From: CAISCU01 sp051861545
Lineage (GTDB): Bacteria > Bacteroidota > Bacteroidia > UKL13-3
NCBI GenBank assembly: GCA_051861545.1
Contig: JBIMKP010000016.1
Span: forward strand, 1-64,000
DNA: 64,000 nucleotides
Direction of reading: 5' to 3'
The notes beneath the pieces are model-generated. The model was given only the letters and a program-made list of their open reading frames with translations, was not told where the DNA came from and made no database searches. Shown here one piece after another: positions 16,786-27,500 of the stretch. Every line of letters starts with the position of its first letter. Position 1 is the stretch's first letter. The position numbers were made by a program, and so were the translations under genes.

Positions 16786-18261
16786 ATGGAAATTAAGAAA
16801 GTAAAAAGAAGTGAAGATTACAGTGCTTGGTACAATAATCTTGTGAAACATGCTGATTTGGCTGAACATTCGGCAGTAAAAGGCTGTATGGTTATAAAAC
16901 CTTATGGTTATGCCATTTGGGAAACTATGCAAGCAGAATTAGACAGACGATTCAAGGAAACAGGACACCAAAACGCTTATTTCCCTTTATTCATACCAAA
17001 AAGTTTTTTTAGTAAAGAGGCTAGTCACGTTGATGGTTTTGCAAAAGAATGTGCAGTTGTAACTCATTACAGATTAAAAGTAGATGAAAATACCAGAGAA
17101 ATTGTTGTTGACCCAGATGCAAAATTAGATGAAGAACTTATTGTTAGGCCAACATCTGAAACCATTATTTGGAATACTTATAGAGATTGGATTCAAAGTT
17201 ACCGTGATTTGCCAATTCTCATTAACCAATGGGCAAATGTGGTAAGATGGGAAATGAGAACTCGCTTGTTTTTAAGAACTTCCGAGTTTTTATGGCAAGA
17301 AGGACATACTGCTCATGCAACGGCAGATGAAGCAATTGCAGAAACAAAACAAATGCTTGAGGTCTATGCCGATTTTGCTGAAAATATTTTAGCTGTTCCT
17401 GTAATTAAAGGTGTAAAAACTCCAAACGAAAGATTTGCCGGAGCATTAGACACTTATTGTATTGAAGGTTTGATGCAAGATGGAAAAGCACTTCAGATGG
17501 GAACTTCTCATTTCTTAGGACAAAATTTTGCTAAAGCTTTTGATGTAAAATATGTAACCAAAGAAAATACCAAAGAATATGTTTGGGCTACCAGTTGGGG
17601 AGTTTCTACCAGATTAATGGGTGCTTTAATTATGAGTCATAGTGATGATGAGGGTTTGGTATTACCACCAAGACTTGCTCCTATACAAGTTGTAATTGTT
17701 CCTATTTTTAGAAAGGAAGCTGAGCAATCATTAGTAATGGAAAAAGCAGATGCTTATTTCGCTGCTTTAAAAGCAGCTGGTATTAGAGTTAAGTTAGATG
17801 CAAGAGACAATCAATCTCCTGGATTTAAATTTGCTGAATACGAACTAAAAGGTGTTCCTGTAAGAATCGCTATCGGACCAAGAGATGTAGCAAATGGAAC
17901 AGTTGAAGTAGCTAGAAGAGATACCAAAGAAAAACAAGTTATGGCTGAAACTGATTTGGTGCATAAAATTGAACATCTACTTGAACAAATTCAAACCAAT
18001 CTTTACCAAAAAGCTTTAGATTATAGAACAGAGCATATTACTGCTGTTAATACTTGGGATGAGTTCAAAGATATTTTAGAGACTAAAACTGGATTCGTTT
18101 CTGCTCATTGGGATGGAACTTCAGAAACAGAACAAAAAATCAAGGAGGAAACAAAAGCAACCATCCGTTGTATTCCTTTAAATAACCATTTGGAAGAAGG
18201 CGTTTGTGTTTATTCAGGAAAACCTTCAACACAAAGAGTTTTGTTTGCTAAGGCTTATTAA
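16786..18261 (+). CDS. proS: prolyl-tRNA synthetase, archaeal/eukaryote type
   Basis: The 491-residue class II synthetase charges tRNA-Pro. It starts with the type 3 ProRS sequence (SEDYSAWYNNLVKHADLAEHS) and lacks the large editing insertion of the bacterial type. It carries motif 2 (VRPTSETIIWNTYRDWI, then RWEMRTRLFLRTSEFLWQEGHTAH) and motif 3 (SWGVSTRLMGALIMSHSDDEG). An anticodon-binding domain follows (QVVIVPIF, PVRIAIGPRD), and a C-terminal domain ends in KAY with a conserved C-terminal tyrosine. It is divergent from the lipoprotein gene and ends at a perfect bidirectional terminator. Confidence 0.96.
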   Translation: MEIKKVKRSEDYSAWYNNLVKHADLAEHSAVKGCMVIKPYGYAIWETMQAELDRRFKETGHQNAYFPLFIPKSFFSKEASHVDGFAKECAVVTHYRLKVDENTREIVVDPDAKLDEELIVRPTSETIIWNTYRDWIQSYRDLPILINQWANVVRWEMRTRLFLRTSEFLWQEGHTAHATADEAIAETKQMLEVYADFAENILAVPVIKGVKTPNERFAGALDTYCIEGLMQDGKALQMGTSHFLGQNFAKAFDVKYVTKENTKEYVWATSWGVSTRLMGALIMSHSDDEGLVLPPRLAPIQVVIVPIFRKEAEQSLVMEKADAYFAALKAAGIRVKLDARDNQSPGFKFAEYELKGVPVRIAIGPRDVANGTVEVARRDTKEKQVMAETDLVHKIEHLLEQIQTNLYQKALDYRTEHITAVNTWDEFKDILETKTGFVSAHWDGTSETEQKIKEETKATIRCIPLNNHLEEGVCVYSGKPSTQRVLFAKAY

Positions 18262-18285
18262 AATAATACTATAGTTGATCTGCAT

Positions 18286-18322
18286 AAAAATGCCTGAACT
18301 GATTTGAAGTTCAGGCATTTTT
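18286..18322. terminator. bidirectional terminator between proS and the RES toxin gene
   Basis: A perfect 15-bp stem (AAAAATGCCTGAACT / AGTTCAGGCATTTTT) with a 7-base loop. The right edge overlaps the RES stop codon by 2 bases, so the same hairpin can end both convergent transcripts. Confidence 0.93.
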
Positions 18323-18779
18323 ATTTAAATATTCTTTTATCAAAGGGGAATTTCTCTGCGGCCTCGATTTTAACTTTTTTAAAATCTTTATGAAATGGAT
18401 TGATGAGGATATTAAAGTCTCCTTTTGTTACAGCGGATGGAACCTCTAGCAATAAATATTTGTTTTGATTAATGAAATCGTCGCCGATTTTGGTACACAA
18501 ATTATTTGAAGGAAATGCATTCCAGTTTTCAGGTAAATCGATTGGGTCTATTTTCTTTTTGCTTGATTTAGTAGGCAATAAAATTTCTAACATGTAAAAA
18601 TCTTCAGGAAGAGTTGCTAAGGTTAAATGTACTACTAATTCTGCCATTGCTAAAGAACGATTTGAAGCTGTATATATAACTTCCGTTCCAATAGAATTCC
18701 ATCTGCCTCCGTATAAGGAAGCACCCTTTCCAGAAAAATCATTCATAAAACATTCACGAACCAACCTGTAAACCTTCAT
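18321..18779 (-). CDS. RES-domain toxin (type II TA)
   Basis: The 152-residue protein is a complete RES domain. GASLYGGRWNSIGTEVIYTASNRSLAMAE gives R26, Y36 and E47 with the 10- and 11-residue spacing of characterised RES toxins. VPSAV (S115) and NPFHKDF close the domain. Known RES toxins degrade NAD+ (phosphorolysis or hydrolysis) and stop growth until the antitoxin neutralises them. The ATG follows directly on the antitoxin stop (TAAATG), so synthesis is coupled. The catalytic residues look intact. Confidence 0.92.
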   Translation of the reverse strand: MKVYRLVRECFMNDFSGKGASLYGGRWNSIGTEVIYTASNRSLAMAELVVHLTLATLPEDFYMLEILLPTKSSKKKIDPIDLPENWNAFPSNNLCTKIGDDFINQNKYLLLEVPSAVTKGDFNILINPFHKDFKKVKIEAAEKFPFDKRIFK

Positions 18780-19280
18780 TTAAGCGAAAATTCCGTAGTT
18801 TATTCTGTTTAATTCTGCCATAAGTAGGCTTTTTCCATAGGAATTAACAAGCAAATTTGAAGGCTTTTCATTGGCTAAAGCAAAATTTGGAGTATCTAAC
18901 CAAAGGCCAAACTTTTCTATAGTTCCAAAAACTTCTAAACCTAAATTGTTTACTTCAGCTATTTCAAATATTTTTTCTGATTGAAGCGGACCAAAATGAC
19001 GGTTTTCTAGTTTATACCTTTGTAATGATTTAGTTGATAAATCTAACAAATTTGCCCAAGCTGCCTCTGGTAATGGAGTAATTGATTTAATTATTTCAAA
19101 TAAATTAAATGGAACACCAAGTTTTATGGCTTTCATTACTAACATTTTATCTGAGAAAAACTCTGACCAGCTTGGCGTTTTAGAATAAGCAGCAATAGGT
19201 TCATTTACGAGGCATTCCTTCATAAATGAGCCAAATTGATCATTTAATTTTTTATTGAATACAACAAGATCTTCAGACAT
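18780..19280 (-). CDS. Xre/MbcA/ParS-type antitoxin of the RES pair
   Basis: The 166-residue protein has an N-terminal helical DNA-binding-like region (about 40-95, with PLPEAAWANLLDLSTKSLQRY). The C-terminal toxin-binding domain formerly called DUF2384 follows (KIFEIAEVNNLGLEVFGTIEKFGLWLDTPNFALANEKP, then NSYGKSLLMAELNRI). It should neutralise the RES toxin and repress the operon. Order antitoxin-toxin and the stop/start junction are typical of RES-Xre modules. Confidence 0.92.
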   Translation of the reverse strand: MSEDLVVFNKKLNDQFGSFMKECLVNEPIAAYSKTPSWSEFFSDKMLVMKAIKLGVPFNLFEIIKSITPLPEAAWANLLDLSTKSLQRYKLENRHFGPLQSEKIFEIAEVNNLGLEVFGTIEKFGLWLDTPNFALANEKPSNLLVNSYGKSLLMAELNRINYGIFA

Positions 19281-19322
19281 GTTCAGAAAATTGTCCTCAA
19301 ATTTAAGACTTTTTTCTCAAAA

Positions 19323-19354
19323 AAAAATGCCTTTCTCTTCAGAAAGGCATTTTT
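19323..19354 (-). terminator. terminator of the DUF3857 gene
   Basis: A perfect stem (ATGCCTTTCT / AGAAAGGCAT, loop CTTC) is flanked by A8-like and T5 tracts. It lies 70 bases past the stop of the large leftward gene and just upstream of the antitoxin start. Confidence 0.85.
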
Positions 19355-19425
19355 AAATACATTTTAATTTCCTACTGTTTAAAGCCTTTTGAAAAAGACA
19401 AAAACAGCTTAGGTTTTAGAATGTC

Positions 19426-22400
19426 CTATTTAAATCCAATTTGTTTTCTATCGGCTTCTGCTACTTTAATGCAGAAATCTTTAAATACCGCATAATCTGT
19501 TGTTGGAACAACATCCTTTTTCATTTTGATTTTACGAGTTACTGTTACTTTATTTGGTGCTACAACAAATGTTAAACTGTAATCATAATTAGGGCAAGTT
19601 AAACTCACATTTTTAGGAACCTCAGCTAAAATTTTTCCTGTTGGAATATCTAAAGTGATGGTTTCTTTTAATTCATCTGCGCCATCAAATTCCCAAACAT
19701 TAAATGGAAACTTGCGTTCCTCAGCCGACACAAAATCCAATCCGCTATAAGCATCAGCCCAAGGTAAATCTAAAATTTTAATACCAATTACCTCTTTTAA
19801 TTCATTACTAATTTTATACTTATAAGTGTATTTAACTGTATCACCTAAAGTTACTAAATCCGACATCGTTAAGTTGATTAATTTCACTGGATTATTAAAA
19901 TCAGATGAAATCGATTCAGTCATTGATTTCTCTTGCTTTTCTTTACCTATATCAGCATAATTACTTCTAAAGCCACTAGCATATCCGCCAATTCTGATAT
20001 TTTTTCTTTCCAAAATCATATCATTCATTTCAAACTTCACTTTTGTTTCTCTAAAAATAGAATTAGAAACACGGTTATTTGATTGCAACAAGATTAAATC
20101 TTTAGCAGTATTGTCTGTTTTTGTTGGGATATTTAATGCCAATGAATTCAATAAATAAGATGGTAAAGTTCCAAACGATAATTTTGAATTTGTTAATTCA
20201 ACGTAGTAGTCTTTTCCACCTGCAAAGAAGCGAGCAATACAATGATTAAATCCAATGGTTGGCAAGGTAAAATCAAAATCTCCATTATCTCTTGTATCAA
20301 CCAAAACCAAGTTCGATTTTAATCCAACTTCTTTACACATTGCAACAAATAGGGTAGATAAGTCTTTACAATCTCCTAAACGAGTACTAATAGTTCTTGA
20401 AGCTGTTTGAGGTACGTGTGCACTATGTAAGAATGGCACATTACTATACCTAAAATTATCAGCAATATATTGATATATCAACTTTCCTTTTTCATATTCA
20501 GATAAATTGTTTTTATCTTTAAATAACTCAGCAACAGTTTCTTTTACTTCAAATTTTGCTTTTGCTTTTGTTGATGCTAAATCTGAGTACCAATTGGCTA
20601 CGAAATTCCAATCTGGCATTGAGCTTAATTCAAGAATTCCACCAACATCATCCAATGGTGGCATGTATGGTTCAGATTTAAATGCAGCTAAATCTTGAGT
20701 TGACCAAGTATATCTTTTCAAATCATCAATGTCTTCAATCTTTTCATCAACTTTAATATTTCTTACTTTGTATTTAAAGCTAAAATCTTTGGGAGTAATA
20801 ATGGTGTACTTACAACTTTTTACAGGGAAGAAATAATTGAAGTTAAATTCATCCCAGAAATGAGAAGCCAATTTTCCATGACCATAATTTTCGATGCGAT
20901 AAATCAAATGAATTCCATCTCCTTCTTCTAAATTAGGAAATACCATTTCATTGTGATTGGTTTCTGCTTTTAACTTACTACCATCTTTTTTTAGTACTTC
21001 AACTTTTTCAACAATTAATCTTTGACCATAGCTATTGTATCCAACAGAATATTCTTTCCAACGATCGATTCCGCTTTTATTGAATATTTTAACAATTAAT
21101 TCAACCTTTTCTTCTGAACTACCTTGCGCATAAACAACTCTTTGGCGGTTATTTAACAAAATAATTGAATTATCCTCTGGATATTCATCAGCCTTAGGAC
21201 CAGCTTTGAAAACCTTCACTGGGTCAACACAATCAAATCCTTCAAACAAATCTTTTTTATTCTCAAGTTTTCTTAATTGTTTTCTTGCATCATAGTTGCT
21301 TGGTTGGAAATAAATGGCATTTCTATATGCATCTGAAGCACTAGCAACTTCTTTTCTTGCTTCTTGAATTTTACCAATTTTATCCCAGTAGTAACTATGA
21401 TATGGAGCCATATCTCTTGTTTTTTCTTGCCAAGTTAAAGCCAAATCATAAGCTTGTTGGTCGAAATATAATTCAGCTAAATCATTATAATAACCAATAG
21501 CATAAGGATAATTTTCAACCCTTTTTAAATACATGTTTAATCCTTCTTGAACCTTACCTAATTTAAAATAGTTATTAGCAACTTTTGTTACTACATCATC
21601 ATTCAAATTGTTTTTCAAATAAGTTAGCAAAATGGCATTTGCTGCAGCAACATTCTTTTTGGTACTTTGAACAATGTTATATTGAATCATCATTAAAGTA
21701 TAATCATCAGGATATTTAGCATATAATTCATTTGCGTAACGAATTAATTGCTCATAGTTTTTACGATTTGCCATAAGTTCCAAACGAACCATTTCTATGT
21801 ATTTAGAATTGCCATAAAGAGAGCTCATTTTATCAACTAATTTCTCTTCTTCATCATAATTTTCTTTATTCTCTTCTTCAGAAATTCTTAATCTTAAAGC
21901 ATAAATATTTTCAGGAAATTCAGTTTTAATTTTTTCTTGAGTTTTGGTTAAATCAGTATAGTTTTTATCTCTAGAATAAGCTTCAATTTGTTTAATTCCT
22001 ACCAAGCAATTTTGAGGCGCTAGTTTACTTGCCATTTGCATGGCTTTTCTAGATTCGTAAGGTTTATCATTTCTCAAATAAGTTTCTGCTAACAATAAAT
22101 AATTTAATAAATCAGGTTTTGATTTAACTTGGTCTTCAAAGAATTTTTCTGCAAAAAATGGAAATGTTTTTACCGCATATTCACCTGCTTTTGTATAAGG
22201 TTGATTATCATTTGTGCTGGTAATTCCAGGAATTGGGTTTGCTTTTTCATCACAAATTCTCAATAAGAAATTAGCATTACCAACTTCACTTTCACCAACT
22301 TGAACTAATATTCTATTAAAACCTTTATTAAGTTTAATTCCAGATGCATAAACGTCTAAATCACAATTACGTTCCTCTTCAACTTCTGTAACCAATTTGT

Positions 22401-23172
22401 CATTCACCCAAATTTTCATAGAACCAGAGCTGCCTGAAAACAAAAATGCCTCCATATCAGCAGGAGAATTCACCCAAGTTTGTGCATACATAATGCTATT
22501 ATCATGTTCAAAATGATAAGCAAAATCAGTCCATTTGTCGTTTCTAATATGTTTTACTTTAAACCATTTTACTTTAGCACCTGCAAAATTTATGAACTCT
22601 TCGTTAGCACCCGACTTTTCTAAAGCACCCCAATTCTTATCATATCCACTGGCTGAAATATTATCAAAGGTTCCTAACATTTGCCAGTTACCAATATTTC
22701 CAATTTTAGCAAATTCTTCGAGTGACTTTGCTATTTTATTTGATGATTGAAAATGTTTTGCTAACATATAATGAGCCATAGCTTTTATGGTTCCATTGGC
22801 ACGATTATCAGCAATAACAGTATTTAAGAACTTTAGCTTTGCTTCACTCTTTTTTCCATAACCATCAAAAATAATTCCATTTGTCCATAATGCATATACG
22901 TATGGATAAGGGTCTGGAGCTTGGGAATAAAACTTTTGAAATGCATTAAATGCTTCGTCATAATTTTCATTCTGAGCATAACAAAGTGTTAAACCTAATT
23001 GGGCTTCATTAGCTAAATTAGGTGATTTCGACGCTTCTTTGAAACCGTCAATTGCATCCAAAATATTATTGGATTTAAAATCCTCCCATTGCTTATTGAG
23101 GTTTTGGGAGTAGACATTTTTACCTGCAATTATTGTAAGCAGTAAAATGATGAGGATGTTTACTTTTTTCAT
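19426..23172 (-). CDS. TPR – DUF3857 – transglutaminase-like secreted protein
   Basis: The 1248-residue protein has a signal peptide ending near VYSQ (residue 23). A TPR-type helical array covers about 30-150 and 340-660 (for example AYDLALTWQEKTRDMAPYHS and ASDAYRNAIYFQPSNYDARK), with an inserted beta-domain near 170-310. A DUF3857 domain spans about 690-880 and a transglutaminase-like domain 890-1040. The latter has the catalytic cysteine in GDCKDLSTLF (C935) and histidine in FNHCIARF (H977). Where most relatives have an aspartate after YY-x, this one reads YYVELTNSKL. A C-terminal beta domain follows. Such proteins are envelope proteins of unclear function, possibly peptide crosslinkers or proteases. 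It is transcribed alone, to a strong terminator. Confidence 0.88.
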   Translation of the reverse strand: MKKVNILIILLLTIIAGKNVYSQNLNKQWEDFKSNNILDAIDGFKEASKSPNLANEAQLGLTLCYAQNENYDEAFNAFQKFYSQAPDPYPYVYALWTNGIIFDGYGKKSEAKLKFLNTVIADNRANGTIKAMAHYMLAKHFQSSNKIAKSLEEFAKIGNIGNWQMLGTFDNISASGYDKNWGALEKSGANEEFINFAGAKVKWFKVKHIRNDKWTDFAYHFEHDNSIMYAQTWVNSPADMEAFLFSGSSGSMKIWVNDKLVTEVEEERNCDLDVYASGIKLNKGFNRILVQVGESEVGNANFLLRICDEKANPIPGITSTNDNQPYTKAGEYAVKTFPFFAEKFFEDQVKSKPDLLNYLLLAETYLRNDKPYESRKAMQMASKLAPQNCLVGIKQIEAYSRDKNYTDLTKTQEKIKTEFPENIYALRLRISEEENKENYDEEEKLVDKMSSLYGNSKYIEMVRLELMANRKNYEQLIRYANELYAKYPDDYTLMMIQYNIVQSTKKNVAAANAILLTYLKNNLNDDVVTKVANNYFKLGKVQEGLNMYLKRVENYPYAIGYYNDLAELYFDQQAYDLALTWQEKTRDMAPYHSYYWDKIGKIQEARKEVASASDAYRNAIYFQPSNYDARKQLRKLENKKDLFEGFDCVDPVKVFKAGPKADEYPEDNSIILLNNRQRVVYAQGSSEEKVELIVKIFNKSGIDRWKEYSVGYNSYGQRLIVEKVEVLKKDGSKLKAETNHNEMVFPNLEEGDGIHLIYRIENYGHGKLASHFWDEFNFNYFFPVKSCKYTIITPKDFSFKYKVRNIKVDEKIEDIDDLKRYTWSTQDLAAFKSEPYMPPLDDVGGILELSSMPDWNFVANWYSDLASTKAKAKFEVKETVAELFKDKNNLSEYEKGKLIYQYIADNFRYSNVPFLHSAHVPQTASRTISTRLGDCKDLSTLFVAMCKEVGLKSNLVLVDTRDNGDFDFTLPTIGFNHCIARFFAGGKDYYVELTNSKLSFGTLPSYLLNSLALNIPTKTDNTAKDLILLQSNNRVSNSIFRETKVKFEMNDMILERKNIRIGGYASGFRSNYADIGKEKQEKSMTESISSDFNNPVKLINLTMSDLVTLGDTVKYTYKYKISNELKEVIGIKILDLPWADAYSGLDFVSAEERKFPFNVWEFDGADELKETITLDIPTGKILAEVPKNVSLTCPNYDYSLTFVVAPNKVTVTRKIKMKKDVVPTTDYAVFKDFCIKVAEADRKQIGFK

Positions 23173-23342
23173 TTATTGTTGTAATGATGATTAAAAATAG
23201 GTCTGAAATAGGCATTTTTCCAAAAATAAACATTCCTTAGAATCACACAAGCGAGTTTAGTCAAACTTGAAAGAAATTTACCCGAATTAAGAATTCTTTT
23301 TTGGGAATTAATACATTTAAATAATTTTTAAAATGGCTATTG

Positions 23343-23358
23343 TTATCAAATTTGATAA
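23343..23358. promoter_or_regulatory. 16-bp perfect palindrome upstream of 23428
   Basis: TTATCAAATTTGATAA is a perfect palindrome 69 bases upstream of the next rightward gene, in the 255-bp divergent spacer. It is a candidate operator; no second copy was noticed. Confidence 0.35.
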
Positions 23359-23427
23359 AGTTAAAGTTCACAAACTTTTTTAAGACTTAAACCTTAAGCA
23401 TACAAACACAATTAATATCCTCATATA

Positions 23428-24114
23428 ATGGAAAACAACTTTCTTGAAATTAAAAAGACACTTCTGCAAAAATCATCAGTAAAACAATTGGTTTTTAGGC
23501 AATCAAAACAAGTTTTCATGGATTTGAAAGAAGTTGTAAAAAAAATATGCTTCGAACTGTCAAGTGAAATATATGCAGAAGACCCAAATGTAGAAGTAAA
23601 ATTTTATGACAAATCGGAATTCGAATTTCATCTCAAATTTTCAGGGGATACGCTTGTTTTTATGATGCATACCAATGTTTTTGATTTTGAATCAAATCAT
23701 TTTATTCACCAAAGTGCTTATGTAAAAGAAGACAATTTAAGAGAGTATTGTGGGATGATTCAAATGTATAATTTTCTTGCCGATTCCATTAAATACAACC
23801 GTGAAGGTGATATGGGTTATTTGGTTGGAAGATTATTTGTAAACAAAGACAAACACTTCTTTATTGAAGGCAGAAGGCCAATTTCGTTTTTGTTTAATGA
23901 TATAAGTAAAAATCAAATTAGTAATGAGAGTCTTTCTCAAGTTGTTTCTGAAGCAATGAAATTCTGCCTTAATTTCGACCTAATGGCACCGCCACTTGAA
24001 GCAATTAATCTGTTATCAATTGAACAAAAAAACTATATGAGTTTTAGTAGTGGAATTCCAACTTCAAAAAGACTCGGTTTTAGAATGGAAAAAGATGATA
24101 ATAGTGAGAAATAG
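23428..24114 (+). CDS. conserved hypothetical protein
   Basis: The 228-residue protein is predicted soluble, with an alpha/beta pattern. Recognisable stretches are FRQSKQVFMDLKEVVKKI, VEVKFYDKSEFEFHLKFSGDTLVFMMHTNVF, EYCGMIQMYNFLADSIKY and GYLVGRLFVNKDKHFFIEGRR. It has no signal peptide, membrane segment or known catalytic motif. It resembles uncharacterised Bacteroidota proteins. It is followed by a 435-bp gap before secA, so it is probably monocistronic. Confidence 0.78.
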   Translation: MENNFLEIKKTLLQKSSVKQLVFRQSKQVFMDLKEVVKKICFELSSEIYAEDPNVEVKFYDKSEFEFHLKFSGDTLVFMMHTNVFDFESNHFIHQSAYVKEDNLREYCGMIQMYNFLADSIKYNREGDMGYLVGRLFVNKDKHFFIEGRRPISFLFNDISKNQISNESLSQVVSEAMKFCLNFDLMAPPLEAINLLSIEQKNYMSFSSGIPTSKRLGFRMEKDDNSEK

Positions 24115-24284
24115 ATTTTAATAAACAAAAAGCGCTATTCTCAAATTATTTGGATTTCATCAATATCAAAAATTAAACAATTTAACTCGTACTTATATCT
24201 TGAATCATTTATTTTAATTTTTAATTCTTCTAAGTTATTACGTCAGTTTGTTTTAAATCTCAAATCGAAATTTCATAAAAAATG

Positions 24285-24334
24285 TGACCCAAAGTCAGCA
24301 ATTCTTACTTAAAAAGCTGATTTTGGGTCATTTT
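24285..24334. terminator. long hairpin in the gap before secA
   Basis: A 15-bp stem (TGACCCAAAGTCAGC with GCTGATTTTGGGTCA) has a single G/T position that pairs as G·U in RNA read rightwards, a 16-base loop, and TTTT after it. It lies 170 bases past the previous stop, far for a plain terminator, so a small-RNA end or a dispersed repeat is also possible. The rest of the 24115-24549 gap shows no open frame or further structure. Confidence 0.5.
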
Positions 24335-24549
24335 GTCGTAAAATTTCCTAGTGGCTCAATTCATGCTTAAATGGATTTGCAATTCAATTGATAAAACTAT
24401 TTGGGCATAAAAAATCCTGAATTAGTCGGAAGTGACTGTATTACAGGTAGAAAAAAGCCTTAAACTTTGCTTCAATTTCAAGGGGATTCAGACTAAAAAG
24501 CTTAATTTTACCGCCCTGCCAAAAGCAGACTTAATAGAAGAACAGACAA

Positions 24550-27500
24550 ATGATAGGAAACATTTTTAAAAGTCTTACAAAAATATTTGGAAGCAAATCT
24601 GATCGTGATTTAAAAGAACTATATCCAATAGTTGAAGAAATTAAAATTGAGTTCGAAAAGCTAAGTAGTCTTAGCGATGATCAGTTAAGAGCAAAAACTG
24701 CAGAATTTAAAAAGATAATTGCGGATAGTTTAAGCAATATCGACCAAAGTATTTCTGAATTAAAGACTCAAACCCAAGAAGAAGGTTTAGACTTAAATGT
24801 AAAAGATGGTTTATTCAAACAAATCGACAAACTTGAAAAAGAAAGAAATGAGGAGTTAGAAAAAACATTAAATGATATTCTACCACAAGCTTTTGCAGTT
24901 GTTAAAGAAACAGCAAGACGCCTTAGTGAAAATAAACAATTAGTTGTAACTGCTACAGAATGGGATAAAACCCTAAGCGCAAGTATCAAGCCTAAAAAGC
25001 CTGTTACAATTGATGGAGATAAAGCCATCTGGAGCAATAGTTGGGATGCAGCCGGAATTATGATTACCTGGAACATGGTTCATTATGATGTTCAGTTAAT
25101 TGGTGGTATGGTGCTTCACAAAGGTAGAATTTCTGAAATGGCTACTGGTGAAGGTAAAACTCTAGTATCAACATTACCTTCTTACTTAAATGCACTAGCT
25201 GGAAGAGGCGTTCATATTGTAACAGTAAATGATTACTTGGCACGACGTGACTGTGAATGGAACGCACCTTTATTTGAATTCCACGGACTTAGAGTTGATT
25301 GTATAGATTACCATCAACCAAATTCTGCAGCAAGAAGAAATGCTTACTTAGCTGATATCACCTATGGTACCAACAACGAATTTGGTTTTGATTACCTAAG
25401 AGATAATATGGCTAGCAATTTAGATGAATTGGTTCAACGTAAACACCATTACGCAATGGTGGATGAAGTGGATTCAGTTTTAATTGATGATGCTAGAACT
25501 CCTTTAATTATTAGTGGTCCTGTGCCTAAAGGCGACGACCAACAATTTTATCAGCTTAAGCCAAGAATTGAAAAATTGGTGAATGCACAAAAAGCTTATA
25601 TCAATACAGCTTTAACTGATGCCAAAAAATTAATTGGAGCTGGTAGCGATAAAGAAGGTGGATTTAAATTATTACAAGCTTATAGAGGTTTACCAAGAAA
25701 TACAGCCATCATTAAATTCTTGAGTGAACAAGGTACAAAGCAATTATTAACGAAAACAGAAAACTACTATTTGCAAGACCAACAAAAGGAAATGCATAAA
25801 GTAGATGCAGATTTGTATTTTGTTATTGATGAAAAAATAAACTCAGTTGATTTAACCGAAAAAGGAATTGAACTTATTACAAGTTCTGGTGAAGACCAAA
25901 ACTTCTTTATTATACCTGATGTTGGTTCTGCAATTGCTGAAATAGAAAAATCTTCATTAAGCGAAGAAGAAAAAGCCAAGCAAAAAGAACATTTGATGCT
26001 TGATTTCACCATTAAGTCTGAAAGAATTCATACCATCAACCAATTGCTTAAAGCTTATTGCATGTTTGAACGTGATGTTGAATACATCATTCAAGAAGGC
26101 AAAGTGAAAATTGTTGATGAACAAACTGGTCGTGTTTTAGATGGTAGAAGATATAGTGATGGATTACACCAAGCTATTGAAGCTAAAGAAAATGTAAAGG
26201 TTGAAGCTGCAACTCAAACATACGCTACTGTTACATTACAAAACTTCTTTAGAATGTACCACAAACTTGCGGGTATGACAGGTACAGCAACAACAGAAGC
26301 TGGTGAGTTTTGGGAAATTTATAAATTAGATGTTGTTGAAATTCCAACAAATAGAAATATTTCAAGAAAAGATGAGGAAGACGTTATTTATAAAACCAAA
26401 CGCGAAAAATTTAATGCAGTAATTGATGATGTTGTTAAATTAACTGAAGCTGGAAGACCTGTTTTGGTTGGTACAACATCGGTTGAGGTATCAGAATTAC
26501 TTAGCAGGATGTTAACTATGCGTAAAATAAAACACAATGTTTTAAACGCAAAACAACATCAACGCGAAGCAGAAATTGTTGCCGAAGCTGGTCAAAAAAG
26601 TGGTGTTACTATTGCTACAAATATGGCTGGTCGTGGTACCGATATTAAACTTGGTGAAGGTGTAAGAGAAGTAGGTGGTTTAGCTATTATTGGTACTGAA
26701 CGTCACGAAAGTAGAAGGGTAGATAGGCAGTTAAGAGGTCGTGCAGGTCGTCAAGGAGATCCAGGTTCATCTAAGTTTTATGTTTCATTAGAAGATGATT
26801 TGATGCGCTTGTTTGGTTCAGAAAGAATTGCAAGTGTGATGGATAAATTGGGTATGAAGGAGGGCGAAAATATTGAGCATTCCATGATTACCAAAAATAT
26901 TGAAAGAGCACAAAAAAGAGTAGAACAAAATAATTTCGGAATTCGTAAACGTTTATTAGAGTACGATGATGTGATGAACTCTCAACGTGAAGTTATTTAT
27001 TCAAAAAGAAGAAATGCTTTGTACGGTGATAAACTTGAACTCGATATTCAAAACATGATTGCTGATACTTGTGAAGAAATGGTTGAGGTTTATAGAGACC
27101 AAAAAAACTACAAAGAATTCACTTTTGAGTTGATGCGAATTTTTGCTCATACAACCGAAATCTCTGAAGATGATTTCATGGGTAAAAAACATGAACAAGT
27201 AGTAGATTTATTGTTTGCTGAGTTAATGTCTCATTATACTAAAAAGGTAGAGGATTTAGGTCAGTTTGCATTTCCTGTAATTAAGAATGTTTTCGAAACT
27301 CAAGGTGCTCAATTCGAAAATATTTCTGTTCCAATTACTGATGGTTTGCATCAAATGAACATTCCTGTTAATTTGAAAAAGGCTTATGATTCAAACGGAA
27401 AAGAAATAAGCAAAACTTTTGAGAAATTTAGTTCATTGTATATCATAGATAATGAATGGAAAGAGCATTTGCGTGAAATGGATGAATTGAAACAATCGAG

